The notes under the pieces: generated by a model
Databases searched by the model: none
Seen by the model: the letters and a program-made list of their open reading frames with translations, nothing else
Told to the model about the DNA's origin: nothing
Part shown: positions 22,261-33,697 of the stretch, piece by piece
Layout of the letters: each line of letters opens with the position of its first letter
Numbering within the stretch: the stretch's first letter is position 1
Source of the DNA: Pyrenula massariospora
Lineage: Eukaryota; Ascomycota; Eurotiomycetes; Pyrenulales; Pyrenulaceae
Assembly (NCBI GenBank): GCA_021030905.1
Contig: JAGFMI010000013.1
Span: 744,001 to 808,000 of the forward strand
Length of the DNA: 64,000 nt
Direction: 5' to 3'
Translations under genes and position numbers: made by a program

Positions 22261-24303
22261 CTACATGATCCTCGTGCCGTAAAGCCGAAAGGCCCTGTCC
22301 CACACCTTACTTGGATCTTTTCCCCTCAGGCCCTTCTTCTTAACGCCATACTCTTTAATCAGACATTCAAACGCTTTAGACTTGACCTCCAACGGCCTCT
22401 GCGAAAGCGTCACCGCCAGATACTGCCCTTGCCCGCCGCCGCCGCCCTCCTGTTCCCGCTCTCTCTTCTGCTCCTCCAGGTCTCCCCAGAGAACGAACAG
22501 TTTCTCGCGGAGCCGCGCGAGCGTCTGCGGGCTCTGGCGCAGATCCTCGGCTTCCATGTTCAGGAGGTAGTCGCCGTCGCCTTGGGCGACGAAGAGGATC
22601 ATGCGCTCTTTCGTCTGCTCTCTGTCGCCATGGGATTGGGCTTTTGCGTCTTCGACGAGGAGGGCGAAGCGCCACTCCCATTTTCTTAGTCCGTTGGACA
22701 TGTTGCGCGTGGGCGACGAGGTGGCGTCGGAATTGGATTCGGATTCGGAGGAGAGGATGTCGTAGTCGGATTCGATGTGGGCTTGGCAGAAGTCTTCGAG
22801 GCGGTCGGGGAGGAAGTCGACTACGCGGACTTTGGTGCGGTAGCAGCAGTTGTGGAAGGGGAGGTGGTAGTCTTTGCCATTGGGAGTCGTGGCGTGAAGC
22901 ATTTCGGGGTCTAGGATGTCGCTAAGAGAGGTGCAGGGTATGTTGATATTGTTCGTCACAACTTGGATTGGAGTTAGCAAGTCGTTAGCATTTCGAGAAG
23001 GCTATCACAATTTACCGTGAGAATTAGAGTCTACGCTTGTTGCATTCGCCTTTTCTTGTTCCATTAATCGTTGTTGTTTTCTCTTCTCTTTCCTTCTCTG
23101 CTTCTTATCCTTTGGTTTTTCGGTCTCTCGTAACTCCCCAGGTTTTCCGTTCTCCCCAACATCCTGCAGAGGACGCTTCTGCCCCAGGGCTGAGGCGTCT
23201 TTTTGTATCTGGTTTTTGGACCTATGTTCGTAGTCTTTTCGACGCCTTATCACATCTTTGAGACGTTCATCATTGTAGGCCCGGCTCGGTTGTAATATTG
23301 TTACCAACAGCTTATCTGGAAATCGCGGGTCGTCTCGCAGGTTGCCCTCCATTAGTCTGTAAGGAGAAAGTTTTACATGAACATTTTGAAGAGAAACAAA
23401 GTTCCCCATTTTAACCTTGCTGCTGACAAAGTTCGCCTGTAAATTCCAGGCAGTAACCTGGAGCGTCATTTTCCCCCATGGTCCAGGCCAATTCGTCCGA
23501 GCTGACTGAATATGGGCAAACTGATCTCCCTCTCTGCCATCCTCGTCACAGCCATACGAATAGTCAAAAAGCTGCTTGTGAGATGTGTAGTCACTTATGT
23601 AAAGCTCGGTTCTTCCACCGTTTGAGTATACCTTACGCACTTCGCCTACTAGATTGACGAAGCAGAATTCGTTTTGAGGGGACAGACGCATATCCTGGAT
23701 GAGAGAGAATTTATCTCTTGTTTTGGTTTGGGCTATATTGGCCTTGTTCTGCTTTGCAAAGCCATCTTGGGCATCGTGGTCGGTAGTTGTCTGAAGGGGA
23801 TTTTTAGCTGCCACAGGGTTTTCTGAAACGACGACTGGTGTATCCAAGCCACTGCATAACTGGAACACATAATGGACATGTTCTTTCGAAAGAGGAAAGG
23901 TTCCAGGTTGCGAATCAAAGGGAAGCGGGCCATTTGGGAGCTGCTTTGGAATATCCTGCCCGGGCAGGATATGCCATGTTGAGCTTCTATTTGACAATGC
24001 CATCCTGGTGTTGCTCCATTCGATGATCCTGACATTGCGAAGGACCACTACATCGCCGTTGGATGAGACTCGTGGAAGTTTACTCCGATCTGAGAAGTAC
24101 CGGCATCCAAAACCTTGGCCGGACATGAAAGGGTTCTTTTCCCATTGGGGGTCAAGCAATGTAAAGGTCATAACCCAGTCGGTGCCTTTTGTTTGCAAAG
24201 GTGACGTGTAATCTACGACCACTCCCATGATATTGACAAGCTGGCCGAAACGTTCTCTAGCTGTGGGAAGATCCACAAAGCCCGGAGGTAAAGCGAGAGC
24301 CAT
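22261..24303 (-). CDS. POT1: POT1, telomere single-strand end-binding protein
   Basis: Two exons, 24303-23016 and 22961-22261, joined across a 54-bp GTAAAT...CAAG intron, give 662 aa. The first OB fold spans roughly residues 10-150 (LPTARERFGQLVNIMGVVVDY, TDWVMTFTLLD, VVVLRNVRI). A second OB fold lies about 205-340 (FCFVNLVGEVRKVY, TELYISDYT, VKMGNFVSLQNVHVKLS). A basic Lys/Arg-rich segment follows near 385-420, and exon 2 encodes the C-terminal part (VRVVDFLPDRLEDF, WEWRFALLVED). The order fits the Pot1 family that caps the G-rich telomeric overhang. It is head-to-head with importin alpha. The C-terminal exon contains one of the C-to-G composition switches, near 22550. Confidence 0.9.
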
Positions 24304-24899
24304 CTCTTTCCACGGGAATGGCTAATCATTTGATCCATCAAAGTTTGCATTTAGAGGAAAGTGGAGATTTGGAGGTGGTGTCCTTCCAAAAGTATCACAA
24401 AAACTCTAGTATGCGAGTAAAGCATGTCAAATTGGGGAGTGTTAGTTAGTCTCGGTTTCTAAAGGGACGAGGCTGAGGAGATAATCCCCAAAAGGACATT
24501 GTTAACTGCTGATTGAAAAAAGGCGCGTTATAAAATTGTTACCAATCGAGATCGCTGGGAGGTTGTAACCCCCAGGGCTGCTCCCTCATAGCGTCAGTGG
24601 TGATGGCTGTGGAAGACGCGTGTGAAGGCTTGGCAGTCGCGTTCGTCGTTTTGCGCCTTCACCTTCACGGATCACCGTAATTTTAACGCTAGCCAAATGC
24701 AGCCTAACGCCGACCACGATCCTTAACTTGAGCCCAAACCTGGGCACTTCCGTCCTGACCTTTCTACCCCAAACACCACCCCACCAAAGCGAGCCTGGTC
24801 TACTTTCGCCATCGAGCGCATTGAGGGCAAAAAAGCCCCTCTCTGTCGACACACTAACAGTCCGACTCATTTTGGGAGAAGCATCATAAACCTGCAATT
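24304..24899. other. shared promoter region of POT1 and importin alpha
   Basis: About 600 bp between divergent start codons. No clear binding site or additional gene was identified. Confidence 0.5.
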
Positions 24900-26723
24900 A
24901 TGTCTGAACGCTACATCCCCGAGCATCGCCGCAATTTCAAGCAGAAAGGCGCCTTTAAGCCTGAAGAGCTCCGTCGTCGCCGCGAGGAACAACAAGTTGA
25001 GATCCGAAGAGCCAAACGAGAAGAGAATCTTGCCAAGAGGAGGGGCATTCAAACAAGCTCTGGTCAGATTGGCGTTGGAGGGGCTACGACCGATAGCGAC
25101 GATGAAGGCGGTAATATTGAGAGTGAGGTAAGCTTTACCCGGCACCCGTGCAATGTGTCTTATATAGGACTGCAACGGTGGACTTCGAGTCTTAGCTCTC
25201 CGTGAACCGTTTGTTTATTCAAGGTCATTACTAACGTACTATAGCTCAATGTTGAACTTCCTGAGATGGTCAAGGGAGTCTTCTCCGACCAGATAGACCT
25301 ACAGATCTCAGCCACTACCAAATTCAGAAAGCTCTTATCAAAAGAGCGCAACCCGCCTATCGAGCGTGTGATCGAGACGGGGGTTGTCAGCAGATTTGTC
25401 GAATTTCTTCGCTCCCCGCACACTTTGGTTCAGTTCGAGGCTGCCTGGGCGCTCACAAACATTGCCTCAGGATCAGCGCAACAGACACAAGTTGTCATTG
25501 AAGCTGGTGCAGTGCCTATTTTTGTAGAGCTTTTGAGCAGCCACGAGCCTGATGTGCGTGAACAAGCGGTTTGGGCGCTTGGCAACATAGCTGGTGATAG
25601 CCCTCATTGTCGGGATTTTGTCCTCGGCGCTGGTGCTCTCAAACCTCTCTTAGCTCTAATTGGTGATGGCCGCAAGCTCAGTATGCTTCGCAATGCGACC
25701 TGGACTCTCAGCAATTTTTGCCGCGGCAAGACTCCACAACCTGACTGGCAGACGGTGAGATTCGTCCATCGTCGTTCTACTTCTGACACTAATTTTTCCT
25801 AGATCCAACCTGCTCTTCCCGTGCTTGCCAAGTTGGTCTATATGCTCGACGACGAGGTTCTAATTGATGCTTGCTGGGCTATCTCTTATCTATCTGACGG
25901 ACCGAACGATAAGATTCAAGCGGTGATTGAAGCAGGCATTCCTCGCCGCCTGGTTGAGCTATTGATGCATGCGTCCACCTCTGTACAAACTCCTGCACTA
26001 CGATCAGTTGGTAACATTGTCACCGGAGACGACGTTCAGACCCAAGTCATTATCAACTGTGGTGCTTTACCGGCGTTGTTGTCCCTACTCAGCTCTCAGA
26101 AAGATGGAATTCGCAAAGAGGCTTGTTGGACCATCTCAAATATCACCGCTGGTAATTCCACTCAGATTCAGGCTGTGGTTGACGCCAACATTATCCCACC
26201 TTTGATCAATCTCTTGTCCAATGGCGATTTCAAGACCCGCAAGGAAGCCTGCTGGGCCATCTCTAACGCTACATCAGGCGGTCTCCAGAAGCCAGATCAG
26301 ATCAGATATCTTGTAACTCAAGGTTGTATCAAGCCGTTGTGCGACCTTCTGGCCTGCCCCGATAATAAAATAATCCAAGTCGCTCTTGACGGTCTAGAAA
26401 ACATTCTCAAGGTCGGCGACATGGACAAGGAATCTACTCCTGCCACTTCAACAGAAGCTCAGATCAACCGCTATGCGTTGTTCATTGAAGAAGCGGGTGG
26501 TATGGAGAAGATTCACGACTGTCAAAATAATGCGAACGAAGAAATCTACATGAAGGCCTACAATATCATTGAGCGTTATTTTTCGGACGAGGAAGATGTT
26601 GGTGCCGATATCGAAGAAGTCGCCCCCCAGCAAACACAGGGTGGCTATGCCATCGGGACGAACCAACCCCAAGGACAATTCAGTTTCGCGAATGCAAATG
26701 GTGCCGACTCTATGGATATGTAG
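24900..26723 (+). CDS. SRP1: importin subunit alpha (karyopherin alpha)
   Basis: Three exons, 24900-25127, 25245-25754 and 25803-26723, sum to 552 aa, the usual length. The N-terminus is the importin-beta-binding domain, rich in Arg and Lys ([30 protein letters not shown]). It is followed by about ten armadillo repeats with the characteristic [45 protein letters not shown] and [11 protein letters not shown] helices. Their Trp and Asn ladders bind nuclear localisation signals. The C-terminus is acidic and then Gln/Gly-rich, containing the CAS-binding region. The protein carries NLS cargo with importin beta through nuclear pores. All three exons are in phase 0, so the model is clean. Confidence 0.97.
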
Positions 26724-27613
26724 AGTTCAATCGCACCTTTACCAATCAGACGATCTTGCTAAAGTCTCTCTCGGCTCGATTAGGACCTCCAAAGTATTAG
26801 TGGACGGCCAGATTGCACCACAGTCCCAGCGAAATCTACGTAGTTGCAAAGCCTCAATAAGCTGGGTCGACAAAGTCTGCCGCTCCCTCGCCGAACGCCA
26901 ACCCGTCAACAGCACTCAGCACGGATCTTTCATCCCAGCCCAGTATCACCCGAGTCACGTTCACCCCGAAGCCTCACCTCGACCCTAATGTCCCCTGCCA
27001 TGACATATCTGCGACGCCCGAAAGATGCACAATCATGTATGCCCCTTTTATCGAGACGTCCCCACGCTCAGCATTCGAAATACGCGGCGTATTCGGGGCT
27101 CACTTGGCCCATAACAGGGCGTATAGGTTCTTTTCAGAACCTCTGTTTGAAGCGCAAAGCGACCCGAGATAGGGCTTCAACAGCGAAGCTTTGGGCTAGC
27201 CTGCCTCAAGATGAATATCAATGCCCCTCTTCTTTGACCCAAGTCTCTCTGAAAACTCGTCCTTTCACGTGCTTCTCTCTAGTTTTCTTATTTCAAACGA
27301 CTTTTTTGTTGGCAATGTAAACCATGCCATTTTAAGCGGTCTATATTCCCGGCATTCGGTTCTAGCCGCATCTTTCCCCGCAAAAATCGACATGCCGGAG
27401 CCCCTCAGCGCCCGCGCGCTCCTTTAGAAGCTGCCCCGCATCCCTCCTCGTGCTCCCCCACTATACCTAAGCTCTTGGTCATGAGCTCTGACGCCATTGA
27501 TCTTCCAATTGAAGCTACAAGTACCTTTTATTTTTACTTGTGTCCATCTTTCCCATTCTTTTTTCTTTATCGTATTGTCTTTGATATATGTACAGAATTT
27601 CAATCTTGCTGAA
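26724..27613. other. intergenic, no gene seen
   Basis: About 890 bp covering the importin 3' UTR and the dehydrogenase promoter. A pyrimidine-rich stretch lies just before the dehydrogenase start (27540-27600). No other feature was supported. Confidence 0.5.
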
Positions 27614-29396
27614 ATGGCCACCGAAACCCAGACGATGAAGGCGGTAAGCTATCAAGGCCCTTTCAAGGTCACCGTCAACGATGTCCCGAGACCGAAGCTT
27701 GAGCACCCGGACGATGTGATTGTCAAGGTGACGACTTCATGTATACAGCGGTCCAAGTTATCTGCTATAGGAGCTCGAGAGTTGACCAAAGATGACAGGC
27801 ATCTGCGGCAGCGATCTACACATGTGCGGAAAGAAACCAGACGCTTTACCGACCTCGGGCTGACTCGTTGAAAGGTACGAAGGCAGGACCGCGGCGGAAG
27901 CGGGCATTGTCTTTGGTATGCAAACGGCGGACGGATGCTGAGATATTCCTGCTCGACTGACTGACTGCTCCGAGGACATGAGAATATGGGGATTGTGGAT
28001 GAGCTGGGGAGCGGGGTGACGCTGCTGAAGAAGGGGGATCGGGTGGTGATGCCGTTCAATGTCGCGGATGGTATGCTGAGACCTACCTGCCTGCCTGCCT
28101 ACCTACTTTGCCGTGTTGTGAGAGGGGTCGCTTATGGATTTGTTAGGTCGATGCCGGAATTGTGAGGAGGGCAAGACTGCGTTCTGTACGGGGGTAAATC
28201 CGGGGTTTGCTGGGGGTGCTTACGGTTATGTATGGGAGCCTTCGTGGCGTGTTGGGAGCCGAGTTGATGTTTGCCATAGGTTGCTATGGGACCGTATTCG
28301 GGGGGACAGGTGAGCGTCAGAGTTCTTGTCGCCAGTCGGATTTGGGAACTTTTAAAGAGGTTTCGAAATATCCCTGTGCAGAACGGCATCCCAAGGACTC
28401 GCCAACATCAACAAAAGGAGTGACTAAGGAATCTCGACAGGCCCAATACATCCGCGTCCCCTACGCCGACTTCAACTGCCTCACCCTCCCCGCCGGCACC
28501 GACCACGAAGCCGACTTCGCCCTCCTCGCCGACATCTTCCCCACCGGCTGGCACGGCCTGGTCCTCTCCGGCTTCCAACCGGGCGAGACCGTCGCCGTCT
28601 TCGGCGCCGGGCCCGTCGGCCTCATGGCCGCCTACTCGGGCATCATCCGCGGCGCGTCCACCGTCTACGTGGTCGACCGCGTGCCCGAGCGGCTGGCCGC
28701 GGCGAAGAAGATTGGGTGTGTGCCGATTGATTTTGGGCAGGGGGACGCGGTGGAGCAGATTATCCGGAAGAATGGGGCGATGGTGGATCGGGCGGTGGAT
28801 GCGGTGGGGTATCAGGCGGTTGGGGGGGAGGGGAAGAAGGAGGTGCCGAATATTGTGCTGGAGAATATTATTAGGGTGACGAGGCCGACGGGGGGTTTGG
28901 GGATTCCTGGGTTGGTGAGTTTTTTGCGCGCATGAGGGCTCGAGTGGTGGAAAAGTTTTATTTGCTGCTGACGGGTTGTCGTGGGTAGTACGTCCCCGCC
29001 GATCCGGGTGCGCCGGACAAGCTCTCTGGCGAAGGGCAAATCTTAATGCCTTTTGGGAAGCTCTTTGAAAAGGTGCGTCTCTTCTCCTTCGCTTCCCCTC
29101 ATGCCTCCACTCCCAAAAAACATACTGATACATCTTCCCAGGGTCTCTCTCTCGCAACCGGCCAATGCAATGTCAAAGCCTACAACCGGTACCTCCGCGA
29201 CCTAATTATCGCGGGCAAAGCGAAACCGTCCTTCGTCGTGTCGCATGAGATCGGTATTGAGGATGCGCCCATGGCGTACGAGAAGTTTGACAAGAGGGAG
29301 GATGGGTTTACCAAAGTGCTCATCCATCCCAATGGGCCAATGGGCGGCGACCATGTGGAGTCTGGGTTTGTGGAGGGACATGGGACGATACACTGA
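27614..29396 (+). CDS. zinc-dependent alcohol/formaldehyde dehydrogenase-like protein (MDR family)
   Basis: Nine exons (27614-27740, 27799-27823, 27875-27915, 27975-28070, 28147-28229, 28280-28309, 28441-28914, 28989-29072, 29142-29396) sum to 404 aa. The catalytic zinc motifs are CGSDLHMYEG and GHENMGIV. The structural zinc loop appears as the reduced CRNCEEGKTAFC, and the Rossmann motif is VAVFGAGPVGLMAA followed by VYVVDRVPERL. The sequence GGQAQYIRVPYADFNC is typical of the glutathione-independent formaldehyde dehydrogenase branch. The substrate is uncertain. Exons 2 and 6 are only 25 and 30 nt. Exon 7 changes from C-ending to G-ending codons near 28670. Confidence 0.92.
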
Positions 29397-29987
29397 AGAT
29401 TTGGACCCAAAAGGTAGAGGATGTCTTGGTGGTGTATGGTAGTGTATTTTGAAAATCGAGCTATGAACATCTATTTTCGTCAATTGCTGGAGGGAAAGCA
29501 TAGGAAGGAGTCGTGCCATGTGTGACCGTACTCAAATTTCTCGATGATCCGTGCTAGAGCTAGAGTCTTCCCAACGCATCGACGACTCTTTTCTTGTCCC
29601 GGCAGAGATTTTGGGCTGCCGAGGTGAAATTGGCTCTGTCAAGACGTCTAGATCCTAAATTTGGTTAGGTGAGTATCCGCGTGATAGTAGGGACCGAATC
29701 AAGGAGGCGGAGGTGGTCAGCAGGATGTGATGGGTAGAGAGCGTACAGTATCTATGCAGCTGCAGGAACTACACCGGCGTCCATGTGGGTAGGTAGATTA
29801 ACCTGGATTTTCCGAGATGCCTAAGATCCGCAAAGGAGGAGCCTTGAATGGAAATTACATGACGGCTCTTTGATCCTGGTTTGAAGATTCACGTTGGGCG
29901 ATATCATGGATACTAAGTAAAAGTACCTTTATCATCTCAAGTCTTACAGTCGAAAACCTGATCGAAGCTGTGGCCGCGTAAACAGCT
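29397..29987. other. convergent intergenic region, no gene seen
   Basis: About 590 bp between the dehydrogenase and HeLo gene ends. No feature could be supported. Confidence 0.5.
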
Positions 29988-31295
29988 TTAACGCGGGTGT
30001 CTCAATTTATATAACAAGATGCGGGCAAAGAATCTGACATGGTCGGGAGATTGTAACAGTTGCTCGCCTAGCGCAAGAAGAGTGGCAGTCTTCTCGGATA
30101 GGCTGATGACCCGGAACCATTTTTCAATTGCAGCACACTCTTCTCTGAAGTCTTGATCTACAGTAGCTTCAACAATTTCGTTCAAGATATCTTCATTTTT
30201 CTTGAACGCTGGTGGGCTTGTCCGAGATAGCATTGCAGCTTTGGAAATAGCAAATCGCAGTTCCGATTTTTCAATTTCAAACTTAGCCTCGCTAAGATAT
30301 GAGCGCAGTAAGTCCTTATTCACAGGAAAATTGGTGGAATTCGTAGGCTCTATTGTCGACGATTGATCTAATGACCCGGAAGATCCTTGAAATCCTTCAG
30401 CCTGGATTCTCGCATCCCTAGCGCGAACAAGATATGTTGAAAACTTATGCTTGATTTCTCTTACCGTCATATCTTCTAAGGCAGCGATTGTGGTATCCAG
30501 ACTCGAAGTTTCTGAATCTTTATCTTCTGATCTTTCCATAGGGACAGTGTCTTTCCAGTTCAGAATGTCCTGGATAGCGGTGCCAATCTCGGTGATGGTT
30601 TCCGCCTTCGTTGAGGCTGCCTCGGAAAACGCCGGATAGTCGCTCTCACATATCTCGGAGACCCAGTCAAGCGTCCTCACATCATTGATCTTCGCTATAC
30701 GAGAGCTCATTATATCTTGTTGGCGTTCACGATTGCGAAGGCCATTGGTGATATCTAGTAGGCTATCGATGAAACTTTTGGCCTCGTGGATTAGAATCTC
30801 GAATTTCTTGCGATCATGGATAATCCAATACGTCTTCTTCGCTAGAATAGTCTGCTTTGCATTTACAGACGACTTAATCTTAAAATTATTGAAGGAGGCG
30901 TTGAGATGTTGAAGAAAGTTGCTCGGTGGCCCCTTCGTCAGTAAGGTGGATGGATCATGGTCCTCAATGCGTGCACAGCCATACTTTGTCTCCAACTTTT
31001 CCGAGTCCCTTAGCATTTCTAGGATAAGATCTAGCATATCATAGATCAGTTTCTGGTGCGGGCAGAGATCAAGAAGCGTCTGCTTCATCTGCTCGCTTGT
31101 CGAGGTAAGGCCCATGGCCTCGCCCCACGTGTAGAGCCGGCATTTTTCAATGTTGAGCTTCAATGTGAGCTTTTTGAGATCCAGCGATTGGTTTCGAGCC
31201 GTGTGGAATATGTCAAATGCCTCTATGCATAGCTTGAAGAGGGCGGCAAGTGTCACGGCGCTGGCCACTGTTCCGACGACCTCTGCCATGGCCAA
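29988..31295 (-). CDS. HeLo-domain (prion-inhibition and propagation) protein
   Basis: Single-exon gene of 435 aa. The N-terminal 220 residues match the HeLo domain of HET-S, the membrane-permeabilising domain controlled by an amyloid switch in Podospora. They show a hydrophobic first helix (VVGTVASAVTLAALFKLCIEAFD) and then the family block LKLNIEKCRLYTWGEAMGL. A run of helices follows (LILEMLRDSEKLETKYG, KKTYWIIHDRKKFEILIHEAK). The C-terminal half is helical, Ser/Thr-rich near residues 265-330, and carries no short Asn/Gly-rich amyloid repeat that I can see. No NLR gene lies beside it. It may therefore act through another partner or through HeLo self-assembly. The HeLo assignment is confident; the cell-death role is inferred from the family. 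Confidence 0.85.
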   Translation of the reverse strand: MAMAEVVGTVASAVTLAALFKLCIEAFDIFHTARNQSLDLKKLTLKLNIEKCRLYTWGEAMGLTSTSEQMKQTLLDLCPHQKLIYDMLDLILEMLRDSEKLETKYGCARIEDHDPSTLLTKGPPSNFLQHLNASFNNFKIKSSVNAKQTILAKKTYWIIHDRKKFEILIHEAKSFIDSLLDITNGLRNRERQQDIMSSRIAKINDVRTLDWVSEICESDYPAFSEAASTKAETITEIGTAIQDILNWKDTVPMERSEDKDSETSSLDTTIAALEDMTVREIKHKFSTYLVRARDARIQAEGFQGSSGSLDQSSTIEPTNSTNFPVNKDLLRSYLSEAKFEIEKSELRFAISKAAMLSRTSPPAFKKNEDILNEIVEATVDQDFREECAAIEKWFRVISLSEKTATLLALGEQLLQSPDHVRFFARILLYKLRHPR

Positions 31296-32083
31296 ATTTC
31301 AGTAGTATCAGAGTACGCATTCGACCATTTAATTAAATACCTGGACCTCCCTTGTTGCCGGAGTCAGTTGAAAATTCTCTAAGCTGCCTCGGTCTTAGGA
31401 GATCTCGCAGACACCGACTCTTTCCAAGAAACATCATGTAGCCGACTTTTTTCGCCAATCTCCAAGGCCGCAAGGCTGAGCTATGGTCAGGGATTGACAC
31501 TGACGGCACAAGCTTCAAGGAGTATGATTGGCTGCCAACCACTGGCTTTCCAGTAGGCAATGCTCTCCATATCACGATGATGCATCCTCGTTGCCATGCG
31601 TTGAAAGAGAACTTCTTGTTAACAGGGTGTGACCCTACGCGAAGGCTATCTAGGTAGCTTGCTCCCATAGTACTTAGTTAGACAATCAGTCAACTCACCT
31701 TATCTTCATACTTCTTCAGTCTCGAAGTGCCACGCAGACAACCATAGAATATCTACAAGTCTGCATCGAACATTTGCCGAAGTCAAATAAAGTGTAAACA
31801 TTCCTCGACATCATATGATGCGCATCTTGTAGGTGCTGGGGGGAAATAATCCCACTGGTCTGTGACGTCGTACACTTGACGGCGGGAGCTTACCGATGGT
31901 AGACGGCACCAAGCATTGGCTAGTGGGTAGTCGCACTTGCCTTTGTCCAAACAGCAGATCTTATCCTGACCGTGACTCTTAGTCCATTCTATCAAAAATT
32001 ATGAGCACGAAACTTTTCTTTTCTAGGTATTCTATGTACAGTATATATATCAACTGCAAGTCTGTGCAGGATCTTTCACTGCG
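31296..32083. other. intergenic, no gene seen
   Basis: About 790 bp between the HeLo start and the transporter end. Minus-strand open frames of 111 and 70 codons lie here, but neither shows a domain, signal peptide or splice link to a neighbour. Confidence 0.45.
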
Positions 32084-33697
32084 CTAGTCTGTCTCTCCTT
32101 GTACCCACCCCTTCAACCCTCTCTTTTTGCTACCAGGCTTTCCTCCAATGTATGTAAAGCTCAAGACTGCCGTTACGAACGTAATCACACCTATAACGAG
32201 ATTCATATCTCCGTACCCAATGGCATCTCTCAGGCTTCCACTGAGCACCGGCCCGATTGTTAAACCAGCGCAGAAGAACAGCGAATTTAGTCCATACAGT
32301 TGCGCGTACGGTCCTTGTTCGCCAAAGAAGCCGGGATTTGCTTCGTTGTAGGATTTAATGACAGTGCTTGCTTCGACGAGAGAGGGTGAGCCGATAATCG
32401 CGAGACCGGCGCCGTTCAGGGCAAGAAGAGCACAGTAAAGCACTAATTGTCCTGTGCCGCCGGGTCGCGGCAGACGGAGAAGAATTAGCATTGGTGTTAG
32501 GTAGGTGAATCCAAGGACGGCGGCTGGTTTGGGGCCATAGCGGTCGACGGCCCATCCCGCCAAGGGACCAAGGATAAGGTAGGTGATATCAAGCGCGATG
32601 AAGAGAAGACCCGAGGAGAGGGAATTAAAGCCGAAGAGGTCGGCGGCTTCCGTGGGAATGGTGGCGTCGAAGGTAGAGATGAGTACGGCTTGAACGAAGC
32701 CGACAAAGAGGGCGGTAAGCAGGCGCGGATTAGAGAGGGTGTAGAGGATGGGGAGTGTCTGAATCAAGCGTGGTTGGTTGGGTGGGATGCGGAAAGGACA
32801 GTCCTTGGTGGAGGATGACTTGGAAAGTAAGGGAGATTCTTCGGTGGGACCATTCTCGTCGTGACCGTCGGACAATGTGTCGTTCTCATTTTCATGTACA
32901 GAGTCGCTCTGGTGTTGGTTCCCAGTTCGGCTAGTGTCTTCTGCTCTTCGATCATCATACCGAGCTGCGACCTTCTTCTCGATCACGAGGATACGCATTA
33001 AGAAGTCGAGAGTAAGAACTGCAGCCCCGATTCCAAAGACACCTCCATAACCAGTCTTTTCGTATAAGACGCCACCAAGGACAGGTGCTGCAAGTTCGCC
33101 GATGCTGATGAAGCTAAAAATCTGTACAAGCCATCATTAGCTTTATTCTGCAAATCAGTATATTGTGGTCGCATATACTGACTGATCCGATTGTCTTCCC
33201 CAAATCATCCGGTCCAACAGTATCCAGCACGAGCGCCAATCCAACAGTCCATACGACTGCCCCACTGGTACCCTGCAAGACCCTCGCTAATACCAAAACC
33301 CAGATATTTTGGCCGATTGCAAGCAGCACCGTTGCAGCAAGCAAAGCCACTAGCCCAGAGAGGAATGGTGCCTGCCGTGACTTGACCTTGTCGGCGATGA
33401 TGCCAGCTGGAAGTGAGAAGAGGACAGAAGCCCCGGCATAGGCAGCGAGAAGGCCAGAGGAATAGCTCTGGATTTGGTCTTGCGGAAGGCTAATGCGGTC
33501 ACTGAGGAGGAACGGGAGGACGCTGTAGAACACATTGTAAGCCACTGTGCTTAGCGCGTGAGTGAATGGATGCCTCACGGTACGATCAAGCCATAGAGAA
33601 ACAAGTCAACAAAAAGTCCCACGCCAACCGTCGCAATGATGAAGAGAGTGCTGGATCGCCATCGTAGGCCAAATGGCCTGGGCGGGCGGCCAGACAT
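32084..33697 (-). CDS. MFS transporter, vesicular-amine-transporter-like (DHA1)
   Basis: Three exons (33697-33579, 33522-33183, 33121-32084) sum to 498 aa. Exon 1 holds the first helix (FIIATVGVGLFVDLFLYGLIVP). The loop between helices 2 and 3 is GIIADKVKSRQAP, a variant of the MFS signature. Helix 5 carries LDTVGPDDLGKTIG, and the two six-helix halves are separated by a polar loop of about 80 residues rich in Glu, Asp, Ser and His. The second half repeats the pattern (GPLAGWAVDRYGPKPA). The sequence style is that of fungal drug/proton antiporters close to VMAT proteins; the substrate is unknown. Intron 2 uses the less common donor GTCAGT. Confidence 0.88.

Noticed and set aside
29988-30640. 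Possible HET-s-like amyloid motif in the C-terminal half of the HeLo protein
   Set aside because: No pair of Asn/Gly-containing repeats of about 21 residues could be found.
31333-31995. Two minus-strand open frames of 111 and 70 codons upstream of the HeLo gene
   Set aside because: No domain, no signal peptide, and no splice path joining them to each other or to the HeLo start.
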